In this document: positions 23,869 through 32,719 of the stretch, in pieces
Layout of the letters: each line of letters opens with the position of its first letter
How positions within the stretch are numbered: the first letter of the stretch is position 1
Assembly: GCF_001975665.1 (NCBI RefSeq)
Contig: NZ_CP019419.1
Location: 1,302,001 to 1,366,000, forward strand
Direction of reading: 5' to 3'
DNA from: Polaribacter reichenbachii
Lineage (GTDB): Bacteria > Bacteroidota > Bacteroidia > Flavobacteriales > Flavobacteriaceae
Length of the DNA: 64,000 bases
Program-made: the position numbers and the translations under genes
The notes under the pieces: model-generated
Seen by the model: only the letters and a program-made list of their open reading frames with translations
What the model was told of the DNA's origin: nothing
Databases searched by the model: none

Positions 23869-24885
23869 TTAATTATTTAAATTAAAGTTTAAATAAATTG
23901 ATAAAGATTGTTTGGGAGTAACATTACCACCAAACAAATTATGAGAAATTGGTAAGGTGTAATTTGCACCAATAATAAAATCTTTGGTGGTTATTTCTGC
24001 ACCAAAAGTTCCGTTAAAAACATTACCATCTGTTTTCGGAATTTCTTCTTGGTATTGTTCAATTTTGTCATAAATATTACCAGAAAGTCCTACAAATGGC
24101 AAAAGCATATACTTTTCTTTAGAAATTGCATAAAAGAAATTAGAGGCATAACTAAACTGATTCCCGAACTTATATTCATTCTTGTTTTCATTTTTAAAAT
24201 AATAAGTTAAACTCGTATTTACGCCAAATTTATCTGAACCATAACTATGTGCAAGCCCTAAAATACCGTCTAAACTACCAGTTCCTAATTGAAACCCTGG
24301 GTTTACTCTGTCTGTTAAAACTTGTTCAAATTTACCCGTTGGTAATTTTGCTCCCAAACCAATTTCTAAAGAATGCCCTGAAGGTTCTCTTTGTACATTT
24401 GTATACAATTTAGCTTTTTCTTCATCTACTTTTTTGTAAAATTTAAATTTGTACCAACTCATTATTGTTGCGTCTCCAAAACCATTAATATTTTCTTCTC
24501 TATCTGTGTAAGTTCTTTTTAAATCTTGATATGGTAAAATGGCACTCACATATAAATTCTCATTTATAGGCAATCTTCCCCAAAGTTGATAAGTATGAAA
24601 ATTTTCTTCGCTTGTTGGCGAGTTTGAAAAAATACCATCTTTAGATTCAAATGTTTGATAAATGTAACGCACACCAACAAAGCTAGCGTTATTTAAAGTT
24701 CCTAAACCAAAAGAACCACTGCTTGTAGAGCATCCGCATAAATCGCAAAAGAAAAACTCAAAAGAATCTGGCTCGTGATTAGAACAATTTTTAAAATTAT
24801 GATTTGCAAAACTTTGAAAAGTAAGCAATACAAATCCTAAAAATAGTATTGATTTTTTTATTTTAATATTCTGCAAAGCGTTCAT
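23869..24885 (-). CDS. Outer-membrane barrel-type protein with N-terminal CxxCxC motif, in copper-type cassette
   Basis: 338 residues with an N-terminal signal anchor (KSILFLGFVLLTFQSFA). Right after the signal comes 'EFFFCDLCGCSTSSGSFG' (Cys47, Cys50, Cys52), a likely metal-binding motif, with Cys34 ahead of it. The rest is beta-strand-rich with aromatic girdles ('VGVRYIYQTFES', 'NLYVSAILPYQDL') and ends '...SLSIYLNFNLNN', like an outer-membrane barrel. Its start overlaps the diheme gene by 23 nt, so the genes are coupled. Role unknown; metal transport or detection is the simplest reading. Confidence 0.7.
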   Translation of the reverse strand: MNALQNIKIKKSILFLGFVLLTFQSFANHNFKNCSNHEPDSFEFFFCDLCGCSTSSGSFGLGTLNNASFVGVRYIYQTFESKDGIFSNSPTSEENFHTYQLWGRLPINENLYVSAILPYQDLKRTYTDREENINGFGDATIMSWYKFKFYKKVDEEKAKLYTNVQREPSGHSLEIGLGAKLPTGKFEQVLTDRVNPGFQLGTGSLDGILGLAHSYGSDKFGVNTSLTYYFKNENKNEYKFGNQFSYASNFFYAISKEKYMLLPFVGLSGNIYDKIEQYQEEIPKTDGNVFNGTFGAEITTKDFIIGANYTLPISHNLFGGNVTPKQSLSIYLNFNLNN

Positions 24886-25912
24886 CGTTTATAAATGTAT
24901 TATCTGTTAATGTGTTTAAAAAAGCAATTAAAGCAGTTTTTTCATCCGAAGTTAAATCGATACCTAAACTGCCATCGTTTTTTACTAATAAAGGATCTAC
25001 AATTCCTCCGTTTTCAGTCATTCCATTAGAATAAAAATTAAGAACATCTTCTAAAGTTCCAAATCTTCCATCATGCATATAAGGAAAAGATAAAGCTACG
25101 TTTCGCAAACTTGGTACTCTAAATTTGTAAAAATCAGATTCGTAACCAGAAACGCGTTTTCTGCCTTCTTCTTCTGGGAATTTTGTATTGTAAGGAACTC
25201 CGTTATTTCTGTAAGTTTTATCAGTAAATAAAGCACCAGAATGACAAGTGGCGCATTTATTATTAAAAATTTCTAAACCTTTACTTTCTACTGTTGTAAA
25301 AGTTGCATTTTCTTCGTTTCTAACTACTTTATCGTATTTAGAATTGCTAGAAATCATAGTTACCATAAATTGAGAAAGTGCTTTTAACATTCTTTCTGAT
25401 GTAACTTCTGCATCACCAAAAGCATTGGTAAATAATTGTTCATATTCTGCATAAGAACTCAATTTTGCCAAAACAGAAGGTATGGTTTCATTCATCTCTA
25501 CTTCGCTTGTAATGGGTATTATTGGCTGTAGATCTAAATGAATTGCTGCTCCATCCCAAGTAAATTCAGTAAAAAAAGCTAAATTCTGAATGGGTTGTGC
25601 ATTTCTAAAACCAATTGCGCCATCAACTCCATGGCTTACTGTATGGCCGTGATGCGTAAAAGCAGAAGCTTGTTCATGACAAAATCCGCAAGCAATAATA
25701 TTGTCGGATGCCAATCTGCCTTCGTAGAATAATTTTTTACCTAAAGCTACACCTTCATCAGTTAAAGGGTTTTTAGATAAATCATATTCCAAATCAGGAA
25801 AATTACTTGGTATTTGCAAGTCTATATAATTGGGTAAAGCAGTATAAACATCCTCTTTATCACAAGAAATTAACGTACAAATTGCTAAAAAAAATAGAAT
25901 TATTTTTTTCAT
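24863..25912 (-). CDS. Diheme cytochrome c peroxidase family protein (MbnH/MauG-like), lipoprotein
   Basis: 349 residues with lipobox LISC (Cys17). Two c-type heme motifs are present: Cys75-Gly-Phe-Cys78-His79 and Cys220-Ala-Thr-Cys223-His224. The C-terminal 'VPSLRNVALSFPYMHDGRFG' is typical of bacterial CCP/MauG proteins. Immediately downstream of an MbnP gene, the best reading is an MbnH-like oxidase that modifies MbnP, as known in methanotrophs. A plain H2O2 peroxidase remains possible. Located in the periplasm or on the outer membrane. Confidence 0.88.
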   Translation of the reverse strand: MKKIILFFLAICTLISCDKEDVYTALPNYIDLQIPSNFPDLEYDLSKNPLTDEGVALGKKLFYEGRLASDNIIACGFCHEQASAFTHHGHTVSHGVDGAIGFRNAQPIQNLAFFTEFTWDGAAIHLDLQPIIPITSEVEMNETIPSVLAKLSSYAEYEQLFTNAFGDAEVTSERMLKALSQFMVTMISSNSKYDKVVRNEENATFTTVESKGLEIFNNKCATCHSGALFTDKTYRNNGVPYNTKFPEEEGRKRVSGYESDFYKFRVPSLRNVALSFPYMHDGRFGTLEDVLNFYSNGMTENGGIVDPLLVKNDGSLGIDLTSDEKTALIAFLNTLTDNTFINDERFAEY

Positions 25913-25924
25913 ATTTAATATTAA

Positions 25925-25957
25925 AACGCAACCAGAAATTTTCTGGTTGCGTTATCT
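25925..25957 (-). terminator. Intercistronic hairpin between mbnP-like and mbnH-like genes
   Basis: Near-perfect 14-bp inverted repeat (AACGCAACCAGAAA / TTTCTGGTTGCGTT) with only a short TTTT tail on the minus strand. It sits in the 53-nt gap and may be a partial terminator or mRNA stabiliser, giving more MbnP than MbnH. Confidence 0.6.
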
Positions 25958-25965
25958 AAATAAGA

Positions 25966-26745
25966 TTAATTATGTACGTGATCTACCACAAACATACCAT
26001 TAACATTGGTTGCAATTTGTGGCGATTTTACAGCATCTACATGAATTTGAGCAGCATCGTCTAATAAAAAAGTTGTTGTACCAGATAAAATATTAGAAAG
26101 ATCTGCAACTACATGAATTTCTGGAGTAGAAGTTGTTCTTACTCTTGCTGTGTTTGTTAAACTTAAAGTAACTTCTTTGTAATTGTCTACAGAAGAACCA
26201 TGACTACCCATATGAAATGCAAAAGCAGTCTCTGTAGTGGTTTCGTCTGATGTATAAAGTCCTTCAAAAACAAAAAACTTGTAACCTGCTTGCCAAGACC
26301 ACATCATACCAGCATCTTGTGCTAAGGTTAAAAAGTCTCCTTGACCAGTTGCACCTTCTAAATATTTTTCTTGATCTACCCCAATACCAAAAGTAATTTT
26401 TGTGTAATCTGCTGCTGGCACATTAGAAAGGCTTATAAATTGTGAGTCTGTATCTGATTCGCTTATAATAAAGTAAGAATCTTCTTTTGGATAGGTAAAA
26501 ACTTCTCCTTCTGAATTTTCTAGACGGATGTTACTTACAATGTATTTTACATCAGAAATTGTAATTTCTTCAGATTCATTAGCTGAGTAAGAAGCTGTGC
26601 TTAATAATAAATCTGATGTTAAGTAAGAATTATCGAACTCTAAGGTAACTTTACCTTCTCCTGTAATTATTTCTTCGTCTTCTGATGAACAAGCTGTGAT
26701 TGATATTGCAATAAAACATGCAACAATGTATTTTGTAATTTTCAT
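25966..26745 (-). CDS. MbnP-like copper-binding lipoprotein (with MbnH-like partner)
   Basis: 259 residues, ATG start, signal ending ISITAC (Cys19). MbnP features are 'GKVTLEFDNSYLTSDLLL', 'ITISDVKYIVSNIRLEN', the conserved aromatic segment 'MMWSWQAGYKFFVFEG' (Trp149, Trp151), 'FAFHMGSHG' and a C-terminal 'FVVDHVHN'. MbnP binds copper with His ligands and an oxidised Trp, made by the diheme MbnH; the MbnH-like gene is next downstream. A hairpin separates the two genes. Likely role is periplasmic/outer-membrane copper binding. Confidence 0.83.
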   Translation of the reverse strand: MKITKYIVACFIAISITACSSEDEEIITGEGKVTLEFDNSYLTSDLLLSTASYSANESEEITISDVKYIVSNIRLENSEGEVFTYPKEDSYFIISESDTDSQFISLSNVPAADYTKITFGIGVDQEKYLEGATGQGDFLTLAQDAGMMWSWQAGYKFFVFEGLYTSDETTTETAFAFHMGSHGSSVDNYKEVTLSLTNTARVRTTSTPEIHVVADLSNILSGTTTFLLDDAAQIHVDAVKSPQIATNVNGMFVVDHVHN

Positions 26746-26884
26746 TATTTTCTTTTTTAAATACGTGTTTATTTTAATCGTATTTTAGTTTTTAGTAAAT
26801 AGATTGTAATTTGTTATAGCATAGCAACTTTATAGAAATAATTCTATAAAATTGTATGATAGTGTTTTGTAAAATAAGCGCTAT

Positions 26885-27286
26885 TTAAGAAAGAAAATCT
26901 GGAGGTTGTTCTAATTTATTTAGATGAGCATAAGAATGCAAAGAGTTCTTATTTCTGATTGTTTTTTTATGAAAACGATCTAAATATTTTGCAGTGAATT
27001 CATCATTTTTTTGAAGAAAAACAGGGAAAAAAGCATCAGTAATAATGTTTAAACCTTTTACATCGTCGTCAGAAGTATTTATATCTGTAGAAATCTGTTT
27101 GGCTAAATGACATTTACCATTACACTGCAATTCTGGTTTGCTTTTGTTAACACAATAGGTTTCTATAATATAATCTATATTAAGCTGATAATACCCAATA
27201 TATGCCAGGTGATATATGGGTCTAAAAGCAAAAGCTATAAATACTATTATGCAGATAATTTTTTTCAGGAAAACAAATTTTCGCAA
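26885..27286 (-). CDS. Small membrane-anchored protein with CNGKC motif
   Basis: At most 133 residues. A hydrophobic N-terminal segment (KKIICIIVFIAFAFRPIYHL) anchors or exports it. The core motif is 'YCVNKSKPELQCNGKCHLAK', three cysteines with Lys-rich spacing, which I remember as recurring in small flavobacterial proteins near metal-uptake genes. There is no ATG in the frame. The TTG at 27286 is part of a perfect -7 promoter box, so translation probably starts further in, at CTG 27268 or another non-ATG codon. It precedes the MbnP/MbnH cassette and likely belongs to it (inference). Confidence 0.65.
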   Translation of the reverse strand: MRKFVFLKKIICIIVFIAFAFRPIYHLAYIGYYQLNIDYIIETYCVNKSKPELQCNGKCHLAKQISTDINTSDDDVKGLNIITDAFFPVFLQKNDEFTAKYLDRFHKKTIRNKNSLHSYAHLNKLEQPPDFLS

Positions 27287-27291
27287 ATATA
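27284..27291 (-). promoter_or_regulatory. -7 box of the CNGKC protein gene (TATATTTG)
   Basis: Perfect TAnnTTTG on the minus strand (CAAATATA on the plus strand). It overlaps the first possible TTG start, so the true start must be downstream. Confidence 0.55.
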
Positions 27292-27364
27292 GGTTTAACT
27301 TAAGAGTTTAGTTTGCTTATTTAAGTTAATTTTTTGGTTTTAATTAGGATAAAATAAAAAAGAC

Positions 27365-27372
27365 TATTTTTG
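27365..27372 (+). promoter_or_regulatory. -7 box of the alpha/beta hydrolase gene (TATTTTTG)
   Basis: Perfect TAnnTTTG 32 nt before the TTG start at 27404. It forms a divergent pair with the box at 27284-27291. Confidence 0.55.
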
Positions 27373-27403
27373 TTTTTTTATTTTAGAAATATATTAAATA
27401 TAC

Positions 27404-28189
27404 TTGTTAAATTACTACTCATATCCTCATAAAACCGCTAAAGAATGGGTAACTTTTGTTCATGGAGCAGGAGGTAGCAGTTCTATTTGGTATAAACAAG
27501 TTCGCGATTTTAAGAAGCATTTTAATGTTTTAATTTTAGATTTAAGAGGTCATGGAAACAGTAAACCTAAACTAAAAGACACTTTTAACCCTAAATATAC
27601 TTTCGATTCTATAACTGCAGATATTGTTGAGGTAATAGATCATTTAAAAATAGAAAAATCTCATTTTGTTGGTATTTCTTTGGGTACAATTCTAATAAGA
27701 AATTTAGCAGAAAAAAAGCCAGCATTAGTACAAAGTATGATAATGGGTGGTGCAATTATAAAAATGAATTTCCGCTCTCAAGTTTTAATGAAGGTTGGTA
27801 ATATTTTTAAATCTGTGGTGCCTTATATGTTGTTGTATAAGCTTTTTGCTTTTATAATTATGCCTAAAAAAAATCATAAAAACTCAAGGTTGCTTTTTGT
27901 AAACGAAGCAAAAAAATTATATCAAAAAGAGTTTTTACGTTGGTTTAAGTTAACATCAGAAATAAACCCATTATTGCGTTTTTTTAGAGCAAAAGATATA
28001 AAAATACCTACTTTATATATTATGGGTGCAGAAGATCATTTGTTTTTACCTTCTATAGAAAATATTGTAAAACTACATAAAAAAGCATCGCTTTTTGTAA
28101 TTGATAATTGTGGTCATGTGGTAAATGTTGAGCAACCAGACACTTTTAATAACCAAACAATTGGTTTTATAACTTCTTTAAAAGTATAG
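27404..28189 (+). CDS. Alpha/beta hydrolase with TTG start
   Basis: 261 residues. The start is TTG: an in-frame stop lies three codons upstream, and no ATG occurs before the catalytic core. Signatures are the oxyanion 'VTFVHGAGGSSSIWYKQ', 'LDLRGHGNSKP', nucleophile Ser in 'HFVGISLGTILI', 'YIMGAEDHLF' (Asp) and His in 'DNCGHVVNVEQPD'. It differs from the hydrolase at 15585 in having GISLG instead of GHSLG. There is a hydrophobic cap region (VVPYMLLYKLFAFIIM). Substrate unknown. Confidence 0.83.
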   Translation: MLNYYSYPHKTAKEWVTFVHGAGGSSSIWYKQVRDFKKHFNVLILDLRGHGNSKPKLKDTFNPKYTFDSITADIVEVIDHLKIEKSHFVGISLGTILIRNLAEKKPALVQSMIMGGAIIKMNFRSQVLMKVGNIFKSVVPYMLLYKLFAFIIMPKKNHKNSRLLFVNEAKKLYQKEFLRWFKLTSEINPLLRFFRAKDIKIPTLYIMGAEDHLFLPSIENIVKLHKKASLFVIDNCGHVVNVEQPDTFNNQTIGFITSLKV

Positions 28190-28387
28190 TTTTATTTAGA
28201 ACTAAATTGGTTAACCAATTTCCGTATTTTTTATCTTTTTGTCTATTTTTCTTCGGATTTTTTTTTCTTCGAATGGAATTGTAATTCTATAAAACCCTTT
28301 ATTATTAAGGTTTTTGAGTTGTTTTATCTGTAGGTTTTTTGCTAAATAATTACAAATAAAATAATCTTTTTATAGGTTTTTATGAAG

Positions 28388-28395
28388 TATCTTTG
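28388..28395 (+). promoter_or_regulatory. -7 box of the PfkB kinase gene (TATCTTTG)
   Basis: Perfect TAnnTTTG 19 nt before the ATG at 28415. It lies downstream of the alternative ATG at 28382, which therefore cannot be the translated start from this promoter. Confidence 0.6.
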
Positions 28396-28414
28396 TCATG
28401 TAAAAGAATTTAAT

Positions 28415-29419
28415 ATGAATCAGATAATTACATTTGGAGAAGTATTAATGAGAATTTCTCCTCGTGGAAATAAAAAGTTTATTCAATCTAATAACGTTGA
28501 GTTTTATTTTGGAGGTACAGAAGTAAATGTTGGTATTTCTATTGCTAATTTTGGTGGAGATGTAAAACATATTTCTTGTATTTCTGATGATTTTATTGGA
28601 GACACTGCTATTTCTTATTTAAGAAAATTCGATGTAAGTACGTCTGCAATTGTACGCTCTAAAAGACCTTTAGGTGTTTACTTTTTAGAAGTTGGTGCAG
28701 TCATGAGACCAAGTTCTATTTCTTATAACAGATCTCATTCTTCTTTTTCTGAAATTCAACCAGAAATGGTAGATTGGGAAAATGCCTTAAAAAAAGGAAA
28801 ATGGTTTCATTGGACAGGGATTACACCTGCTTTAAATAAAGGAAGTAAAGAGACTTTATTAGAAGGATTAAAATTAGCTAGAGCAAAAGGAATGCAAGTT
28901 TCTGCAGATCCTACTTATAGAAGCGGACTTTGGAAATATGGTGAAGATCCAAAAGAAGTTTTAACAGAATTGGTACATTATTCTACTATTTTTATTGGAG
29001 GTGTTAATGAAATTAATGAACTTTTAGGTACAAATTATTCGTTTTCTAACGAAGATTTTATTGAGGCAAGTAAACAATTAATGGAGAAATTTCCATCCAT
29101 AGAAAAAGTTTTTGATAAAATTAGAACCTCTATAAATTCTTCTTGGCACAAAATTAGAGCAAGAATGTGGAATGGTAAAGAGTTTAAAGAAACTCAAGAT
29201 TTAGATATTACACATATTATAGATAGAATTGGTACTGGTGATGCTTATGCTGCAGGTATTATTCATGGTTTACAAAAGTTCGATGATTATAAAGCTATGG
29301 AGTTTGGTAGTGCTGCTTGTGCCATTAAACACACTTATATGGGTGATGTAAATTACGCTACAGAAAGCGATGTAATTAATATTTTAGAAGGAGATACAAC
29401 TGGTCGATTAAAAAGATAG
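28415..29419 (+). CDS. PfkB-family sugar kinase, probable 2-dehydro-3-deoxygluconokinase
   Basis: 334 residues from the ATG at 28415; the upstream ATG (28382) precedes the -7 box. The family pattern is 'IITFGEVLMRISPRGNKKF' at the N-terminus, 'FYFGGTEVNVGISIANFGGD' near 30-50, and the C-terminal signature 'RIGTGDAYAAGIIHGL' with the catalytic Asp. The close match of the N-terminus to KdgK suggests phosphorylation of 2-keto-3-deoxygluconate (Entner-Doudoroff/alginate or pectin breakdown), but no KDPG aldolase is adjacent. Single gene closed by a terminator. Confidence 0.85.
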   Translation: MNQIITFGEVLMRISPRGNKKFIQSNNVEFYFGGTEVNVGISIANFGGDVKHISCISDDFIGDTAISYLRKFDVSTSAIVRSKRPLGVYFLEVGAVMRPSSISYNRSHSSFSEIQPEMVDWENALKKGKWFHWTGITPALNKGSKETLLEGLKLARAKGMQVSADPTYRSGLWKYGEDPKEVLTELVHYSTIFIGGVNEINELLGTNYSFSNEDFIEASKQLMEKFPSIEKVFDKIRTSINSSWHKIRARMWNGKEFKETQDLDITHIIDRIGTGDAYAAGIIHGLQKFDDYKAMEFGSAACAIKHTYMGDVNYATESDVINILEGDTTGRLKR

Positions 29420-29438
29420 GTTTTAAATAGAGAACTAT

Positions 29439-29477
29439 AAAAAAAGGCTAGAAATTTTAATTTCTAGCCTTTTTTTA
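29439..29477. terminator. Bidirectional intrinsic terminator
   Basis: GGCTAGAAATT / AATTTCTAGCC stem with flanking A- and T-runs, between the convergent sugar kinase and aminopeptidase genes. Confidence 0.9.
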
Positions 29478-29494
29478 TTTTAAGTAATTTGAGC

Positions 29495-30784
29495 TTAATT
29501 CATTAAATCCTCAATTTCATCAGCCTCAATAGGTATGTTTTGCATTAAATTAAAAGGAGCTCCATTTTCCTGAATTACAACATCATCTTCTAAACGAATG
29601 CCAAAACCTTCATCGGGAATGTAAATACCGGGTTCTACAGTAAAAACCATATTAGCTTGCATTGGTTCGTGTAAAAGTCCATAATCATGCGTGTCTAAAC
29701 CTATATGATGACTGGTTCCGTGCATAAAATATTTTTTATAAGCTGGCCAATTTGGGTCTTCATTTTGCACATCAGCTTTGTCTAATAAATTTAATTTTAA
29801 CAATTCAGACGTCATTACTTTACCAACTTCTACATGATATTCTTTCCATAAAACACCAGGAGTTAGCATTTTAGTAGCTTCTTTTTTAACGTGATTTACG
29901 GCATTATAAACAGCTTTTTGTCTTTTAGAAAATTTTCCAGAAACTGGTATTGTTCTTGTCAAGTCAGAAGAGTAATTTGCATATTCTGCTGCAACATCTA
30001 ACAAAATTAAATCGCCACTTTTACACTGCTGATTGTTTTCTATATAATGTAAAACATTGGCATTATTACCGCTTGCAATAATTGGTGTATAGGCAAAGCC
30101 TTTAGATCTATTTCTTACAAATTCGTGTAATAATTCTGCTTCAATTTCATATTCCCAAACATCAGGTTTAACAAAACCTAATAACCTTCTAAAACCTTTT
30201 TCAGTAATATTACACGCTTGTTGCATTAAATCCAATTCTATTTGGTCTTTAACCGAACGCAACCTCTGTAAAATAGGGTTGCTTTTTGCAACAGAATGTG
30301 CTGGATATTTTGCCAATAACCATTTTGTAAACCTGTCTTCGCGAGTTTCTGTTTCTACAGTAGCTCTATAATGTTCGTTAGTATTAATGTAAAATGTATC
30401 TGCATAACTGCTCATTTCAAACAATACTTTTTTTAAATCTTGTAGCCAGTAAATTGTTTTTATTCCACTTGTTTTAGTGGCAGCTTCTTTGGTAAGTTTT
30501 TCCCCTTCCCAAACAGCAATATGTTCATTAGTTTCTCTTACAAATAAAACTTCTCTTAAACTTTCATTTGGGCAATCTGGAAATAAAAACAACACACTTT
30601 CTTCTTGGTCTACTCCACTTAAATAAAAGATATCTCTATGCTGTTCAAAAGGCATAGTGCTATCTGCACTTATAGGATAAATGTCATTAGAATTAAAAAT
30701 AGCCATACTTTTAGGCTTCATTTGTGAAGCAAAATTTTGACGATTTTTAATAAATAATGCTGAGTTTATAGGATGATATTTCAT
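29495..30784 (-). CDS. pepP: Xaa-Pro aminopeptidase (aminopeptidase P, M24B)
   Basis: 429 residues, ATG start. The N-terminal creatinase-like domain is followed by the pita-bread catalytic domain with metal ligands in 'LILLDVAAEYANYSSDLTRT' (two Asp), 'YFMHGTSHHIGLDTHD' (His), 'FTVEPGIYIPDEGFGIR' (Glu) and 'RLEDDVVI' (Glu). It removes N-terminal residues preceding proline; dinuclear Mn is usual. There is no signal peptide, so it is cytoplasmic. Its start is 56 nt downstream of the end of the helicase gene on the same strand. Confidence 0.95.
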   Translation of the reverse strand: MKYHPINSALFIKNRQNFASQMKPKSMAIFNSNDIYPISADSTMPFEQHRDIFYLSGVDQEESVLFLFPDCPNESLREVLFVRETNEHIAVWEGEKLTKEAATKTSGIKTIYWLQDLKKVLFEMSSYADTFYINTNEHYRATVETETREDRFTKWLLAKYPAHSVAKSNPILQRLRSVKDQIELDLMQQACNITEKGFRRLLGFVKPDVWEYEIEAELLHEFVRNRSKGFAYTPIIASGNNANVLHYIENNQQCKSGDLILLDVAAEYANYSSDLTRTIPVSGKFSKRQKAVYNAVNHVKKEATKMLTPGVLWKEYHVEVGKVMTSELLKLNLLDKADVQNEDPNWPAYKKYFMHGTSHHIGLDTHDYGLLHEPMQANMVFTVEPGIYIPDEGFGIRLEDDVVIQENGAPFNLMQNIPIEADEIEDLMN

Positions 30785-30840
30785 ATGAATTTAAATTTAC
30801 CTTACAAATGTAATGATAAAATAAACAGAAAAAAATCAAG

Positions 30841-32157
30841 CTAAATTCGTTTCTTTTTAGGAGCTCCTGTTCTACCTCTTCCAGAAGAGTTGTTTGGTTT
30901 ATTTCCTTTAAAATGAGGCTTTCTTTTTGGTTTTTTGGTTGATGAAGTATTAGAACTCGTTGAATTACTTTTCTTTTTAAAAGAACCTTTCTTTTGTGTA
31001 GCAGCTCTTTTGGGAGCAGCTGTATCTGTAGGTTCAAAACCTTCTACTACAGTAGAGTTTAATTCTTCTTTTAATAGTTTTTCTATTTCTTTTTGATATT
31101 CAGTTTCTTCGCTACAAACTAAAGAAATCGCTTCTCCTTTTGCGCCTGCTCTACCTGTTCTACCAATTCTATGTACATAATCTTCTGGTACATTTGGCAA
31201 TTCGTAATTAATTACGTGTGGTAATAATGGAATGTCTAAACCACGAGCAGCAATATCAGTAGCCACTAAAACTCTAATGGAATTATCTTTAAAATCTCTT
31301 AATGCTTTTGTTCTTGCTCCTTGGCTTTTGTTACCATGAATGGCAGCTGCCGAAATCTTAGCTTTTACTAAGTTTTGAGTTAGTTTATTGGCACCGTGTT
31401 TTGTTCTGGTAAAAATTAAAACTTGATTCCAATTATTCTCTTTTATCAATTTAACAGTAAACTCTGTTTTTCTTTTTTTATCAACCTTAAAAACACTGTG
31501 AGTAACTTTTTTTGCAGTTGAATTTTGTGGTGCAGTTTCAACCTCAACAGGGTTTTTTAAAATACCATTGGCTAGCTTTTTTATATCTTTAGAAAAAGTT
31601 GCAGAAAACATTAAATTCTGACGCTTTGCAGGCATAAAACTGATAATTTTGTTAATGTCTCTAACAAAACCCATATCTAGCATTCTATCTGCTTCATCTA
31701 AAATTAAAACATCAATTCTTTTAAAAGAAACCGCTTTTTGATCGTGTAAATCTAATAATCTACCAGGTGTGGCTACTAAAATATCTACACCTCTCTTTAG
31801 TGTAGCAATTTGTGATGCTGGTTTTACACCACCAAAAACAACAGCAGATTTTATATTTACATATTTGCTGTATTCTCTTACATTATCATAAACTTGTGCA
31901 GCTAATTCTCTTGTTGGAGTTAACACTAAAGCACGTAAAGGTCTGTATTTTGGGTGTTTTGTTTCTGTTAAATATTGTAAAACGGGTAAGGTAAAACCTG
32001 CTGTTTTTCCTGTACCTGTTTGTGCAGATGCCAAAACATCTTTTCCTTGTAAAATTTGTGGTATTGCTTTTTGCTGAATAGGAGAAGGTTTTGTGTATCC
32101 TTTTTCTTCTACTGCTTTTATAAAGGCATCAGATAAGCCTAAAGATTTAAATGTCAT
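30841..32157 (-). CDS. rhlE: DEAD-box RNA helicase, RhlE-like
   Basis: 438 residues with the full motif set: Q motif '[13 protein letters not shown]', Walker A '[12 protein letters not shown]' (45-52), 'PTRELAAQV', 'TPGRLLD', '[15 protein letters not shown]', SAT in 'NLMFSATFS', '[12 protein letters not shown]' and '[13 protein letters not shown]'. The C-terminal ~70 residues are a basic, Ser/Thr/Lys/Arg-rich tail, typical of RNA-binding extensions in cold-adapted helicases. Roles in family: RNA unwinding in ribosome assembly or mRNA decay. Confidence 0.95.
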   Translation of the reverse strand: MTFKSLGLSDAFIKAVEEKGYTKPSPIQQKAIPQILQGKDVLASAQTGTGKTAGFTLPVLQYLTETKHPKYRPLRALVLTPTRELAAQVYDNVREYSKYVNIKSAVVFGGVKPASQIATLKRGVDILVATPGRLLDLHDQKAVSFKRIDVLILDEADRMLDMGFVRDINKIISFMPAKRQNLMFSATFSKDIKKLANGILKNPVEVETAPQNSTAKKVTHSVFKVDKKRKTEFTVKLIKENNWNQVLIFTRTKHGANKLTQNLVKAKISAAAIHGNKSQGARTKALRDFKDNSIRVLVATDIAARGLDIPLLPHVINYELPNVPEDYVHRIGRTGRAGAKGEAISLVCSEETEYQKEIEKLLKEELNSTVVEGFEPTDTAAPKRAATQKKGSFKKKSNSTSSNTSSTKKPKRKPHFKGNKPNNSSGRGRTGAPKKKRI

Positions 32158-32250
32158 AAATGGTATTTAAGAAACAACTTTTTCATTATTTCTAATAGAG
32201 TGCAAATGTAGGTTGATTCTTTTGCTTATGTATTGTTATTTGCTGTAAAT

Positions 32251-32282
32251 AAAAAAAGATGCATTTAAGCACCTTTTTTTTT
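32251..32282 (-). terminator. Terminator of the GlsB-type gene
   Basis: On the minus strand AAGGTGC pairs with GCATCTT through one G-U, followed by a T run. On the plus strand the same position would be an A-C mismatch, so it acts leftwards. Confidence 0.75.
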
Positions 32283-32301
32283 CTGTAATATTTTTTAATA
32301 T

Positions 32302-32568
32302 TTATCTTCTTTTGGCACGAGTTCCTCTTAGAACACCCACTAAAAATAAAATTACAATGGCACCAGTTGCACCTACTATAATATCTTCTAACCAGTAAGG
32401 GTTTACGTTAATTTTTATGCCTAATTGCCCATAAAGCCAATCACCAACAAAACTACCAGCAATACCAATAATAATATTTACTAATAGTCCAAAACCATTA
32501 TCTCTCATTAATACATCTGCTATATAACCACAAATAGCACCAATAATTATCGTGTACAATAATCCCAT
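32302..32568 (-). CDS. GlsB/YeaQ/YmgE-family membrane protein
   Basis: 88 residues from the ATG at 32568; the longer frame adds 11 residues that break the family start. Three hydrophobic segments with the Gly-rich family pattern are visible: 'MGLLYTIIIGAICGYIADVL', 'LLVNIIIGIAGSFVGDWLYG' and 'EDIIVGATGAIVILFLVGVL', ending in basic residues. It is an inner-membrane protein linked in other bacteria to general stress; mechanism unknown. Confidence 0.9.
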   Translation of the reverse strand: MGLLYTIIIGAICGYIADVLMRDNGFGLLVNIIIGIAGSFVGDWLYGQLGIKINVNPYWLEDIIVGATGAIVILFLVGVLRGTRAKRR

Positions 32569-32719
32569 TTTTAAAAAATTTAATTGATTAATTAAACGCA
32601 AATTAATAAAAATTAACAGTAAATTCTAAAAGAAGTCCTTAAAAACTAATATTTTAGTCAAAAAATTACCCTTTTCGGGTTAAATAGTAACCAATCAATA
32701 ACTAATACTTCCTTTTTTT

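Noticed and set aside
30747..31037. 96-codon minus-strand frame over the junction of the helicase and aminopeptidase genes
   Set aside because: Overlaps the start of pepP and the end of the helicase in another frame; no recognisable motif.
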